NCBI RefSeq assembly: GCF_958979055.1
Contig: NC_084894.1
Coordinates: 21,793,616 to 21,857,615, forward strand
Length of the DNA stretch: 64,000 nt
From: Alnus glutinosa
Lineage: Eukaryota > Streptophyta > Magnoliopsida > Fagales > Betulaceae
Direction of reading: 5' to 3'
The stretch's first letter is position 1. Every line of letters starts with the position of its first letter. The notes below the pieces were generated by a model that was not told the DNA's origin, ran no database searches, and saw only the letters and a program-made list of their open reading frames with translations. Below are positions 1 through 12,981 of the stretch, in pieces. Both the position numbers and the translations under genes were made by a program.

Positions 1-742
1 TAGCTTTTGTTCTTAGACACTTTCTCTTTGTAAAGCTTTTCTCTTATTTCCATGTTTGTTCTTTATTTTCTTGTGGTGTTCTTAGTCATGGAAGGCTAGT
101 AACCTCAACTAAGGTCGAGGATGAAACCTTTCCATTGATGACACTCACACTCTTGTTATACTACTTGCACATTCGATGATATATCATATTTGTTGTTCAA
201 ATTCCATTCATTTAAATGCTTTATCTTTTGCAATGAATGTAGATTGTTAGTAGATATAGGACATTTAATGTGTTTCAACCGATGGATACATTGTTTTATC
301 GATTTGAATGATGATATCCATTGTGATTTGTTCATTGAATGGATATATTGGATGATTTGATTTCTAATGGGTACTCTTTGTGATTTATCTTTGAGTTGGA
401 TTCATTTAATGGTTCTAAAGATTGTGGTTAAGACATTTGAATGACATCCAAAGCTTAATGTTCTTTGGGTGTTCAAGTGGAAACCAAGAGTGTGAGTTGT
501 TGGATTTGGTTTGGTAGATTCCTTAGCCTTAGTTTCTTTTAATTTGCATATTTCATTTCATCTCGTTTATTTAGTCTTTTGTTCTTGAATCAATCCTAAG
601 ACCTTTGGAACTAGGTTAAAATTAGGTTGATTGAACAAGACACCAATATTTGACCATTTCCCTGTGGATTCGACCTCGCACTTGCACACACTATATTGCA
701 AACGATTCGTGCGCTTGTGAATACTCATTAAAACACACATCA
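1..742 (+). repeat. 5' LTR of the gypsy element, partial
   Basis: Positions 1-742 align with 9152-9883 almost base for base and end in the same ACACACATCA terminus. The right copy lacks about 12 bases that follow AACCTCAA here (near 107-121), and scattered substitutions are present. The element is therefore not a fresh insertion. Confidence 0.92.
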
Positions 743-748
743 AGTTTT

Positions 749-766
749 TGGCGCCGTTGCCGGGGA
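749..766 (+). other. Primer binding site complementary to tRNA-Asp
   Basis: TGGCGCCGTTGCCGGGGA starts six bases after the LTR end and is complementary to the acceptor end of plant tRNA-Asp. It primes minus-strand DNA synthesis of the retrotransposon. Confidence 0.8.
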
Positions 767-1800
767 TATCAGTTCAAAAATTGGTTTTTGTTTGATTGAT
801 TTTGTTTTTCTACTAGTTAGATAGATTTTTGTTTCATTTTTTTTTTTTTTTTTTTTTTTTTCTGTTGTTTAGCTTCTGTTTTGTATTCTAAGTTCTTTCT
901 TTGTTTCTCCCAGATCTGTTCTGCAGGTTCTGCAACTTACTGGGTGCCTTGAAGAATCGATTGATCGAAAATAAATTCGATTGATCGAGTTTCGATCGAT
1001 CAAGTTAGCATCTGCCTAATATAAAATCGATCGATCGAAAATATATTCGATCGATCGAAATAGACTTCGATCGAACGAACTTTCTGCACAGCAGCAGCTC
1101 GGAACAAGATGAGTATCTCCGTTTCAGTACTTCTTTTAATCCATTTTGTTCATAATTTGTTTCTGTTTAATAGTATTTTGCTGTTTGTTTAATTTTCTTT
1201 TAGTTCATTATAATTTAGTTCAAATTCTGTGTAGTTTGTGTTTCATATTACCCTCAATTTGTTTTATTTTGTTCTAACAAAAAAAGAAAAGAAAAGAGAG
1301 TTTCTGTTCTGTTTTTGTTCCTGTTTCTGTTCCTGCACAATTTCAAATATTCGATCGATCTACTACAATTTCGATCGATCGATTTTATATTCGATCGATC
1401 GACCTCAACTCAAAAGGCAGCTCCTGGATAAGATCAATAGCAGAAATTTTTACCAAAAATTCTTTTTGGTCCCAATTTATAAGTATTCTTATTTTTACTT
1501 TTGCTGCTATCTTTGTGTAAATTGTATGCATTTTTGTTAGTCTTTACCTTTTTAGTTGTGTTAATTTTTCTTTTGATTTAAAAAAAAAAAAAAAAACATT
1601 TTTTGCTAGTGAGGGTCTACTTAGCTTTCTAAGGACAATGACAAGGCGAATTCTGGCAAGGACAGATCTTGGGATTTAAGTGTGTCCAATGTGACCCCCC
1701 TCACCTACATGGGAACTAGCCTAGATTGTACTTTGGAGAACTTTGTTTCCCATTAGCAAATTCTTTTCTTTATTTTTGTTTGTCTTTTGGTTAAACATTT
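767..1800 (+). other. Untranslated leader of the gypsy element with clustered TCGATCGA palindromes
   Basis: No gene is seen in this stretch. It is T-rich with a poly-T run at about 839-861. Two clusters (about 955-1075 and 1350-1402) contain many copies or near copies of the palindrome TCGATCGA separated by 5-25 bases. The same motif recurs in the 3' LTR near 8848-8870. Confidence 0.7.
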
Positions 1801-3285
1801 GTGTATGCTTGGTGTATGCTTGGTAGAAGATCATTGAACCTAGACTTGACATCTTTAGATCCCGAAATTGAAAGATCTCTTAGGAGAAGTCTTAGAAATT
1901 CTGTTGAGATGGGAGATAACATACATGCGAATGAGAATGAGAAGAATCGGGGAGAAAACGTTGATCATACTAGGACACTTAGGGATTTGTTTGCACCCGT
2001 TGCAACAAATTCTCCTTCATGTATAGTGTTACCCCCAACCAATGCCACTCACTTTGACCTCAAGCCTCATGTCATCCAACTCCTACCCGCATTCCATGGC
2101 TTGGACCTCGAAAATCCTTATAGCCATGTGAAGAAATTCAAAGACATCTGTGCCACCTTCAAATTACAAAATTTTTCTGAAGAGTCTGTGCATCTTAGGC
2201 TTTTTCCTTTCTCACTCCATAATAGAGCCAAGGCATGGTTGGATTCAAACATGCCTGGTTCCATCACTTCTTGGGAGAACTTGCTAAACAAGTTCTACAA
2301 CAAATTCTTCCCCATGTCCAAAGTCAATGAGTGTAGGAAGGAGATAAGCTCATTTACTCAAGAAGAAGATGAGAAATTTTCTGAGAGTTGGGAGAGATTT
2401 CAAGATATGCTGATTAAGTGCCCTCCACATGGATACGAGAAGTGGAGACTCGTGTAATTTTTCTATCAAGGATTAACTCAATCCAACCGTAGCATGATCG
2501 AGTCGATGAACGGAGGCGCATTTCTGAGTTTGACGGGAGAGGAGGCGTATAGGACCTTAGATCAGTTATCCGACAATTCCCAACAGTGGGATTTTTCAAG
2601 CTGTTGAGATAAAGCTGCTCGCATTCAGAAGAAGGGAGGCATCTACGAGGTTAAGGAGGATATAAAATTAAAAATGAAGATAGATGCCCTTACCAAAAAG
2701 GTCGAAGCCCTAGTTGTTAGCAAATCCATGAATGCTGCCAATCCATTCCATGTTGACTGCTGTTCCATCTGTGCCAGTCCCATGCACTTAGCACAGACTT
2801 GCCCATCGTTGCCGGCTTTTGTCGAGTCACCAATGGAGCAAGTGAACGCTTTCAACGATTATCGGAAACAATCCAGTGGACCTTTCTCCGAATCATACAA
2901 TCCAGGGTGGCGGAACCACCCTAACTTTTCTTGGAAGCAGAACCAGCCTATGACTCAAGGGGGAGTTCCTCACCAAACCCATACTCAATACCCCCCTGGA
3001 TTTCATCAGCCGGTTCACCATCAAAGCCGTCCATCCCAGCCAGCACCATCATACCAAGCCCCTACTCAAGCCCCTACCTCTTCTTCACAGTCTTCTTTGG
3101 AAGACACTCTTAAGGTTTTCATCCAGCTTACAGGCCAATCCATCATTGACGTGAAGAATGCTACCATGGTGAACACTCAAGCTATTGCCAAGATGGAGAC
3201 CCAGATCGGGCAAATTGCTAGTCACCTGGGGGAGAGAGAGAAGGGAAAGCTCCCTAGTCAGCCTGTGCCAAATCCAAAGTTGTAG
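1801..3285 (+). pseudogene. gag of the gypsy element, interrupted by stops
   Basis: Reading from 1801, one frame gives a Retrotrans_gag-type capsid region (residues about 80-215; features LLPAFHGLDLENPY and AKAWLDSNMPGSITSWENL). It continues into a region with a zinc-knuckle-like CSICASPMHLAQTC and a Pro/Gln-rich tail. The frame is broken only by nonsense codons: TAA at 2455-2457, TGA at 2605-2607 and TAG at 3283-3285. It then continues in the same frame into the protease, so the ancestral gag-pol was probably one continuous frame here. Gag would form the virus-like particle. The first ATG is uncertain because the ORF begins with GTG. Confidence 0.85.
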
Positions 3286-4419
3286 TTCCATGAGGGAAGT
3301 TCATCAAATGCAGTGCATGGGCTGGAGCATGTGCAAACCGTTGTCACACTGAGGTCAGGGAAACAAGTAGACAACCAAGTGGTTCACCCTGAGGAGAACC
3401 CTACTGCACAAGAAGGACAAGGAAGCAGGAGCGTAGAGAAGAGAGATGACGAGCCATCTACATTAGCTCCGACCATAGAGACTCCTCCTAGGTCGTTCAT
3501 ACCTAAGGCGCCATTCCCTGATAGACTTCTCGCGCCAAAGAAGGGAGGAAAGTTCGAGGACATTCTGGAGGTGTTCAAACAAGTGCAGATCAACATCCCG
3601 TTCTTGGATGCCATCCAGCAAGTGCCGTCTTATGCTAAGTTCTTGAAGGATTTGGTAACTGTAAAGCGGAAAACCAATGTCCCAAAAAAAGTTTGTTTGA
3701 CCGAGCAAGTCAGCTCAATCCTCCAGTGTAGGTTGCCTATCAAGTATAAGGACCCCGGATGTCCTACTATTTCCTGCACAATAGGCATCAGCCACATTGA
3801 AAAGGCGCTGCTTGACCTTGGAGCCAGTGTCAATCTCCTACCCTATTTAGTTTACCTGCAATTGGGATTAAGAGAATTGAAGCCCACCTCCATGACACTA
3901 CAGCTGGCTGACCGGTCAGTTAAGATACCACGGGGAATAATGGAGGATGTTTTGATTAAGGTGGACAAGTTTTATTTCCCCGTGGATTTTATAGTGCTAG
4001 ATACTGAGCCGGTACAGAATGTTGGAGTTCAAATACCGGTGATCCTTGGACGACCATTCTTAGCTACGGCTAACACCTTGATCAACTGTAGGACGGGGGT
4101 AATGAAGATCTCCTTCGGCAATATGACAGTGGAGCTGAACATTTTTGACATCAGCAAGAGGCTGAGGGAATGTGATGAGATCGGAAGTGCCAGCTTGATT
4201 GAGGAGATCATAGAGGAAGAATCAAGCACCAAAGACCCCCTGGAGGCATGCTTTGCTCAGTTCGGAGAAGATCTGGACTTGGATGAGTTACTTGAGCAAG
4301 CAAATGCCATTTTAGAGTTTGCTCCTCTGGTGAGCAAGGAAGAAGAGGAGGCAACAGTGCTGAGCCTCCTAAGAAGGAACTTAAGCCCCTGCCGGACAAT
4401 CTTAAGTATAAGTTCCTAG
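3286..4419 (+). pseudogene. Aspartic protease region of gypsy pol
   Basis: The frame continues directly from gag. The catalytic motif reads LLDLGASVNLLP where the classic form is D-T/S-G-A-S, followed by the flap region and ILGRPFLATANTLI, typical of plant gypsy proteases. The protease would cut the Gag-Pol polyprotein. A frameshift lies between about 4340 and 4368: past it the expected sequence (PLPDNLKYKFLGP) is in the next frame, while this frame runs to a stop at 4417-4419. Confidence 0.85.
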
Positions 4420-5480
4420 GTCCAGCCGAAACTTTGCCTGTAATCATAGCTTCGGATCTACATGCTTCTCAAGAGGAGAAATTGTTAGACGTGTTGAGAG
4501 AGCATAAGGAAGCTATAGGCTGGACCATAGAAGATATTAAGGGAATCAGCCCCTCGGTGGTTATGCACAAGATACATCTGGAGGAAGACACCAAACCATC
4601 AAGGGAGCCACAGAGAAGGCTAAACCCGACCATGTAGGAAGTCGTCAGAGAAGAAGTAATCAAGTTATTGGATGCAGGAGTCATCTACCCAATCTCTGAC
4701 AGCAAATGGGTGAGCCCCATTCATGTCGTGCCCAAGCGAGCTGGAGTAACGGTCGTGCAAAACAAGGAAGGCGAGTTGGTCCAACTCAAGTACAGTCTAG
4801 ATGGAGAGTCTACATCGACTACCACAAGCTGAACACCGCCACCAGGAAAGATCACTTTCCTCTTCTGTTCATTGATCAAATGGTGGAGCGGTTGGCCGGG
4901 CACGAGTATTACTATTTTTTGGATGGTTATTCTGGATATAACCAGGTCCCTGTGGACCCTGAAGACCAAGAGAAGACAACCTTCACTTGTCCGTTCGGGA
5001 CGTTCGCCTACCGACGCATGCCCTTTGGCTTATGCAATGCACCTGCTACTTTTCAGCGGTGCATGATCAGCATCTTTTCTAACATGGTGGAGCGTTTCCT
5101 GGAGGTATTTATGGATGACTTCTCGGTTTTTGGGTCATCTTTTGAGGAGTATTTGCACCACCTCACGTTAGTCTTGGTGAGGTGTAAAGAGAAGAACCTG
5201 GTACTCAATTGGGAGAAGTGTCATTTTATGGTACAGCAAGGAATTGTGCTCGGGCATGTCATCTCTCGTCGGGGGATAGAGGTAGATAAGGCGAAGGTAG
5301 ACCTGATATCCAACCTTCTGTCCCCACGGATGGTAAAAGAGGTTCGCTCTTTTCTGGGCCATGCAGGATTTTATCGGCGATTCATCCAGGACTTCAGCAA
5401 GATCACCCGGCCCTTGTGCAAACTATTGGTGAAGGAGGCCCTTTCATTTTTGACGAGGACTGCAAGAAGGCATTGGGGCC
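4365..5480 (+). pseudogene. Reverse transcriptase region of gypsy pol, frameshifted
   Basis: The start of RT reads through an in-frame TAG at 4635-4637, then shifts frame near 4795 just before RWRVYIDYHKLN. The palm is well preserved: RMPFGLCNAPATFQRC, the catalytic FMDD (Y/F-x-D-D) near 5108-5119, and GHVISRRGIEVD. Two further shifts near 5447 and 5485 separate RT from RNase H. In an active element this enzyme copies the RNA genome into DNA. It cannot be made from this copy. Confidence 0.9.
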
Positions 5481-5950
5481 TTAAAGGCAATTCTGACGTC
5501 CACACCCATCATTCGGCCCCCGAGCTGGAGTACACCTTTCGAGATCATGTGTGACGCGTCCGATTATGCCGTTGGAGCTGTGTTGGGGCAGCGCATTGAC
5601 AAACTTCCCCACGTCATTTATTATGCAAGTCGAACTCTGAACGACGCCCAGTTGAATTATTCGACCACTGAGAAGGAGCTGCTGGCAGTCGTATTTGCTC
5701 TGGACAAGTTTCGATCCTACCTACTAGGATCGAAAGTCATCATCTACTCGAATCACGCGGCATTGAAGTATCTTTTCTCCAAAAAGGATGCTAAATCTCG
5801 CCTCATCCGATGGATTTTGCTCTTACAAGAGTTCGACATTGAGATTCGGGACAAGAAGAGTTCCGAAAACGTGGTGACTGATCATCTCTCGAGGATAACC
5901 GTGGACTTCACAGAAGAAGCCATCCCCATCTCTGAGACCTTCCCCGATGA
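5480..5950 (+). pseudogene. RNase H region of gypsy pol
   Basis: The frame from about 5500 gives [35 protein letters not shown], and [20 protein letters not shown], the usual gypsy RNase H blocks. The block that normally reads Y-T/S-D-H carries Asn in place of the catalytic Asp (YSNH), a probably inactivating change in addition to the frameshifts around it. Confidence 0.88.
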
Positions 5951-7272
5951 GCAGTTGATGCATATTGCTCATGTGCACTCACCATGGTTTGCTGACATAG
6001 TGAACTATCTTGTCACCGGTCAAATGCCTTTACATTGGGGGCGGCAAGATAAGTCCGAATTCATGTCCGTGGTGAAGAATTTTTTCTGGGACGATCCTTA
6101 CTTGTTCAAGTATTGTCCCGATCAGATCATTAGGAGATGCATTCCCGAACCTGACCAATCTAGTGTCATCTCCTTTTGTCATGATCATGCCTGTGGAGGC
6201 CACTTCAGTGCAAAGAAGACCGCTGCAAAGATTTTGCAGTGCGGTTTTTACTGGCCACCATCTTTCAAGACGCTCGCACTTATTATGTTTCATGCGAGCG
6301 CTGTCAGAAGTTAGGGAGTATTTCACGCCGAAATATTATGCCCCTCAACCCCATTCTTATTGTCGAGATCTTTGATGTGTGGGGCATCGATTTCATGGGA
6401 CCTTTCCCACTCTCCTTCGGCTCTCTGTACATTCTGGTTGCAGTGGACTACGTGTCCAAATGGGTGGAGGCGGTTGCCTGCAAGACCAATGACCACAGAG
6501 TTGTGGTTTAGTTTTTAAAAGACACTATATTTGCTCGTTTTGGTACTCCTTGAGCAATTATTAGTGATGGTGGAAAGCATTTCTACAACTGGGTCTTCGA
6601 GCAACTGATGAAGAAATATTGTATCACGCACAAGGTTGCCACTCCCTATCACCCTCAGACGAGTGGACAAGTGGAGGTTTCGAACAGAGAGATCAAAAGG
6701 ATTTTAGAGAAGACAGTGAACCCGTCAAGGAAAGATTGGTCTCTCCGGTTGAACGATGCATTATGGGCGTACCGGACAGCTTTCAAGACACCGATTGGCA
6801 TGTCACCTTACCGTATAGTGTTCGGGAAAGCATGCCATCTGCCTGTAAAGTTGGAGCACAAAGCCTACTGGCCATTAAGCAGCTGAATTTCGATCTCACA
6901 AAGGCTGGCTCACAGAGGAAGCTCCAACTCAATGAATTGGAAGAGCTGAGGAACGATGCTTATGATTGTGCTAGGATGTACAAAGCACGGATGAAGAAGG
7001 TTCACGACCAGAACATATTGAGGCAATTTTTTGAGCTCGGTCAGAAAGTCCTTTACAATTCACGTCTGCATCTGTTTCCAGGGAAGCTTCGATCTCGATG
7101 GACAGGCCATTTCATAGTTCAATTAGTGTCTTCTTATGGGGCTATTGAGATTAAGGACCCAAAAAATGGCAGCACGTTCAAGGTGAACGAACAACGACTG
7201 AAGCCATTTTTGGAGTTACAGAGCTCGGAGGTTGAGACGACCCTTTTAGAGGATCCGAGTTACTCAGAGTGA
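5951..7272 (+). pseudogene. Integrase region of gypsy pol, stops and frameshifts
   Basis: The HHCC zinc module is visible (HDHACGGHF, then CERCQKLG in another frame after a shift near 6270). The catalytic core shows [19 protein letters not shown] and [13 protein letters not shown] for the D, D and E positions. Stops occur at 6509-6511 and about 6552. A further shift near 6875 leads into the C-terminal part ending at 7272. Integrase would insert the cDNA into the host genome; this copy is dead. Confidence 0.88.
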
Positions 7273-8672
<1,400 letters not shown>

Positions 8673-9883
8673 TGATGAGTGCCAAATATTATGTATTTGG
8701 ACCCCTTGATTTACATTAGTTAGACCTTTAGCTTTGTTATTTTCTGATGCTTTTGTTAGTTTTTGTGTTTTTATGTTTTGTAGGTCAATAAGTGAGGAAT
8801 GGCAAAATTCATGTGGAATTGCTTGGAAAATTCGGAAGTTTTGAAAAACTCGATCAATCGATCGATCGAAATTTTCCAAAACTTACTTTTGCAGAAGCGC
8901 CAGAACACCCAATCAGGAGCTTCTCCATGACAAAAAGCAGTTCTCCCTCTTATTTTTGCAGCAGAACACGCTGGTTTCGTGACCTTGGTTGTCTCTAGCA
9001 AGAGAGGAACCCTAGAGGGGGTTAAAGGAGTCATTTTACATGGGTTTCTAGCCCTAATTTCCTTTTATAAAAGCCATAGCCATGCATCCTTGTTGGGGAG
9101 TTCAGAGAACAGTAGATAAGTTTAATTTCGTTCATTTTATAGTGTATTCCAGTAGCTTTTGTTCTTAGACACTTTCTCTTTGTAAAGCTTTTCTCTTATT
9201 TTCATGTTTGTTCTTTATTTTCTTGTGGTGTTCTTAGTTATAGAAGGCTAGTAACCTCAATATGAAACTTTTCCATTGATGACACTCACACTCTTGTTAT
9301 ACTACTTGCACATTTGATGATATATCATATTTGTTGTTCAACTTTCATTCATTTAAATGCTTTATCTTTTGCAATGAATGTGGATTGTTAGTAGATATAG
9401 GACATTTAATGTGTTTCAACCGATGCATACATTGTTTTATCGATTTGAATGATGATATCCATTGTGATTTGTTCATTGAATGGATACATTTGATGATTTG
9501 ATTTCTAATGGGTACTCTTTGTGATTTATCTTTGAGTTGGATTCATTTAATGGTTCTAGAGATTGTGGTTAAGACATTTGAATGACATCCAAAGCTTAAT
9601 GTTCTTTGGGTGTTCAAGTGAAAACCAAGAATGTGAGTTATTGGATTTGGTTTGGTAGATTCCTTAGCCTTAGTTTCTTTTAATTTGCATATTTCATTTC
9701 ATCTCGTTTATTTAGTCTTTTGTTCTTGAATCAATCCTAAGACCTTTGGAACTAGGTTAAAATTAGGTTTATTAAACAAGATACCAATATTTGACCATTT
9801 TCCTGTGAATTCGACCTCGCACTTGCACACATTATATTGCAAACGATTCGTACACTTGCGAGTACTCATTAAAACACACATCA
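8673..9883 (+). repeat. 3' LTR of the gypsy element
   Basis: The LTR starts TGATGAGTGCC directly after the polypurine tract and ends ACACACATCA. Its last 732 bases match window positions 1-742. Its 1,211 bp is ordinary for this group. One TCGATCGA cluster lies near 8848-8870. Confidence 0.92.
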
Positions 9884-10355
9884 GGCCACATGGGGCGGCC
9901 GGCCACCCCCAAGCCAAATGGGGGTGGTTTCGGCCACCCCCAAGCCTAATAAGGGTAGCCGACCCACCCCCATTTTGGCCCTTGGGGGTGGGCGAACCAC
10001 CCCCATGGCCTTTGGAGGTAGTTTGGCCACCCCCAAAAATGGCCTAGCCACCCCCATAATTTTTTTATTTTTTTTATTTTTTAATATATATATATATAAG
10101 AAATTATTAAAATAATAATAAAGAAAAATGATAGCCACGTTAGCGCTGAACTGTATTACGGGGACAGGTGTCGCGCATGCACGCCGACACCTGTAGGATG
10201 ACGTGGCTGAACATTAGTTTTGGACGGGAAATTAGATGGAGGTACCATTTTCATCTTTTCATATACCACCAGTACCAAATTTGATAAAAAAAGTGAAACT
10301 GAGGGGGCAAAAAATAAAAGTCGTAAAGCACAGGGGGCAAATAGGTATTTAACCC
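9884..10355. mobile_element. Right part of a long-TIR MITE (GGGTTAAATA family) split by the gypsy element
   Basis: After the LTR comes a run of imperfect GGGGTGGCC/GGCCACCCC units, then a TIR-like end finishing GGTATTTAACCC at 10355. The same architecture occurs complete at 22384-23916 and 51771-52605, where 9-bp target duplications are visible. The left part should lie upstream of the window. Likely a non-autonomous Mutator-like element. Confidence 0.75.
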
Positions 10356-10793
10356 AAAAAATTATCAAGCAAAGCCATTTTTTTGCCAAGTCCTATCTAC
10401 TTTATTGTGGATGCTTAATTTTTTTTTTTTTTTTTTTTCCAGAATCTTATGAATATTTTGAGTGAATGGTTGGGAGCAATTTTCTTTTTCCTTTTTAAGT
10501 AAACTATAATAATTTGGATTCTAGTTATTCCTACCTTTTTTTCTCATATATATATATATATATATATTTGGGAAATAAATATCTTATGGAGTCGTTTCAG
10601 CGAGGGAACATCATTCAACCTAAATGTTTGATAGGCTACGTTCGGTACGCAGAATAGCTATTTCATAAAAATAAAAAATAAAAAAATTATTGAAAATAGA
10701 ATAATATAAAATGAAATAGTGTTGGTATAGTCATTCTCTCATGGCAATGAAGTGAATGATTATTTCGAATGTTAGATGCTTATCATATATTTT
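10356..10793. other. AT-rich intergenic stretch
   Basis: Contains poly-T, a short (TA)n near 10547-10567 and no credible coding sequence. Confidence 0.6.
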
Positions 10794-11634
10794 TAGGCTT
10801 GACAATTTTTAACATTACCCGAGAACCCGGCACGAACGCGACATGAAAAAATCAGGTTCGGGCTTGTCATTATCGGGTTATGGTCATAATTGGGTCAACC
10901 CAATTATAATCATGTTTGGTGAGTCAACCTGCGGGTTGACCCGCTAACACTATTATAACACGATTAAAAAAAAAAACTTCGAGAAACGCTAAAACGAACC
11001 CTAGCCTCAGTGCCGCACTTTCATTTTTCATTTTCACTTTGTCTTTCTAATCCTTTCACTCGTTCAGTCCGATCGTTCACACTTCACCCGCCATTCACGC
11101 AGCCACGCCCACGACGGCGACGACGCCTCACGACTCTCACAGAGTCACACACACAGCCACCAGTGCTACCAGTAGTGGAACAGAGTGGCAGCGTGCAGCA
11201 AAGGGGGCAACCGGCGTTGGAGAATTTGGAAATGAGTTTCAGGGCCAAAGATATGGACATATCGATTCACCAAGAAATCTATCTGGAGTTTAGACACGCT
11301 GTCGAACAGTCCCACCAGTGCTACCAATAGCGTCAAGCTTGCTGGTATACTATTTTTATTTATATAATTTGGTTATTTGTAATCGCCTTCTAAGAATTGT
11401 GTGGTTCTGGATTCAAAGATGTGGCTACCTTCTCTTCTTTCTTCGGATTCTTCCTTCTTCTTCACAACGGATTACCCGAAGTGTTTGGGTAACTCGATTA
11501 ATTCGCAGGTTGTGTTCGGGTTTAAGTTTTCAACCCGATTAATAATCGGGTCAGGTTCGTGTTGGACCCAATTATGTAATCGGGTCAGTCGGGTTGACAC
11601 AAACTCGACCCGCGAACCCGAATTGCCAAGCCTA
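10794..11634. mobile_element. Non-autonomous hAT-like element
   Basis: The ends are inverted: TAGGCTTGACAATT on the left and AATTGCCAAGCCTA on the right. Sub-terminal repeats of the CGGGTT/AACCCG type follow on both sides. The flanks TATATTTT (10786-10793) and TATATTCT (11635-11642) match at seven of eight bases, as expected for an old 8-bp hAT duplication. No transposase is seen inside. Confidence 0.72.
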
Positions 11635-11988
11635 TATATTCTAATACTGAGGCTATCTTATTTCACCTTCTATTCCTAATCAAAGCTATTCATTTTTTAA
11701 AAATTAAAATAATCATTTCGTGTACTAAATATAACTTGAAGACGTTTGGATCTAATTCTGTTGTATTAACCGCTTAATCTTACTCTCATAAAAAAAAAAC
11801 TTAAATAAATCGTACGGTATCTTTCCAATGTGATTTACTCACAAACCACAATAATTATTGTAAATTCAAGGCTTTTTTATAACATCCATGTCCTCTCTCT
11901 CTCATACATATATATATAGAGAGAGAGAGAGAGATAGAGAGAGATTTTAGCAAAAGTACCGAAACAGCCACCTTAAAAAGTAAACACA
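11635..11988. other. Intergenic, 3' flank of the dirigent gene, with (GA)n microsatellite
   Basis: AT-rich with a TATATATA/GAGAGAGA tract at about 11910-11946. It probably contains the 3' UTR and polyadenylation region of the dirigent gene on the minus strand. No other gene is seen. Confidence 0.5.
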
Positions 11989-12831
11989 CTAGTAAGTAAG
12001 ATACACAGTGAACTGCAAAAGAGTCTCCACTCCACCATTATTTTGCTGGTTTGTAGCCGGAAAGGTCTTCACCGTGGCATAGCCCTTAGCGTCTACATAC
12101 TTTCCAGTTCCTCCCATGACTGCAAGCTGGGATTCCGATGCAGCAGTTCGATGGACGCCGAAGAAGCTGAGACTGTCAGCGTAACCACCGCTCTGAAACA
12201 TGGTCGTGAAAGCCATGGTCTGGCTCGTTCCATCTTCGGAGCTCGCTACGTAGAAACCCTGTGCCTTTCCAACCAAACCTGACCCAAGCTCATGCCCTTC
12301 TGTCAGCTCATTATCAAACACTGACAGTGTCCCAAACATAAGCTTCTGAAGTGTCATTCCCGCAGGTAGCTGGGCCCCATTGATCCCGTTGTTCCCATTA
12401 TTCCCATTGTTTTGGATAACGTTGGGGATGTTTCCGCTGAGGCCGGTGAGGAACGGAATGTTGTTGTTATTGATAACTCCGTTGTTGTTGTTGTTGTTGC
12501 TTTGGGGAACCCCGTTGTTAACAGGGAGAACGGCGCCGTTGGGCTTGGCGAAGGGGACTTGACCGTTGACGGCTGGATTGCTGACAACCCCGCTCACAGC
12601 TTTAGCCGACGGGTTTGACCCGCCAAGTATGTCATGCATGAAGAAGGACATCGGATGGTTGCCAGCTGTCACCACCGGAGGTACGCTGGAAACAGGTGGT
12701 TCAGTGGTGGGAGCGGTTGTCTCCTCATCGAGAATTCGAGCTGATGCGGTGCATGTGATTGTGAGGGCTAAAAGGAGTAGGCGGAGTAAGTTCTTGAGTG
12801 GAAAAATGTTACTGGGCTCAGAGGCTGCCAT
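11989..12831 (-). CDS. Dirigent protein, ESB1/DIR10-like
   Basis: The 280-residue secreted protein resembles the Arabidopsis ESB1/DIR10-DIR16 group, which in the endodermis supports Casparian strip lignin deposition; dirigent proteins guide stereoselective phenoxy-radical coupling in the cell wall. The start at 12831 (MAASEPSNIF) is preferred: it gives a signal peptide (hydrophobic LLRLLLLALTITCTASA, residues about 15-32) and lies about 70 bases below a TATA box. The longer frame from 12981 would begin upstream of that box. Family marks are FMHDILGGSNPSA, LQKLMFGTLSVFDNELTEGH, GKAQGFYVASSEDGT, FFGVHRTAASESQLAVMGGTGKY and the C-terminal FTVYLTY. Between the first two lies an Asn/Gly-rich low-complexity stretch. 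Single exon, as usual for the family. Function is by homology only. Confidence 0.92.
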   Translation of the reverse strand: MAASEPSNIFPLKNLLRLLLLALTITCTASARILDEETTAPTTEPPVSSVPPVVTAGNHPMSFFMHDILGGSNPSAKAVSGVVSNPAVNGQVPFAKPNGAVLPVNNGVPQSNNNNNNGVINNNNIPFLTGLSGNIPNVIQNNGNNGNNGINGAQLPAGMTLQKLMFGTLSVFDNELTEGHELGSGLVGKAQGFYVASSEDGTSQTMAFTTMFQSGGYADSLSFFGVHRTAASESQLAVMGGTGKYVDAKGYATVKTFPATNQQNNGGVETLLQFTVYLTY

Positions 12832-12897
12832 TGATGATATCGGGAAGGTTTTTCTATGGTGCATGTATTGATGATTGGTCGTAGATAGTTTGAACGG

Positions 12898-12907
12898 GAA
12901 TATATAC
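12898..12907 (-). promoter_or_regulatory. Possible TATA box of the dirigent gene
   Basis: On the minus strand GTATATATTC lies about 70 bases upstream of the chosen ATG, a normal distance for a short plant 5' UTR. This is inference from position and sequence only. Confidence 0.35.
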
Positions 12908-12981
12908 CGTGAATTGAAAGAAACAATGTTGGAATAACAAGATGGAGTTGATGAGATGGAGTAGGTGAACGCATTTTCCAA

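Noticed and set aside
12832..12981. 50-residue N-terminal extension of the dirigent protein
   Set aside because: It would start upstream of the likely TATA box and would bury the signal peptide internally.
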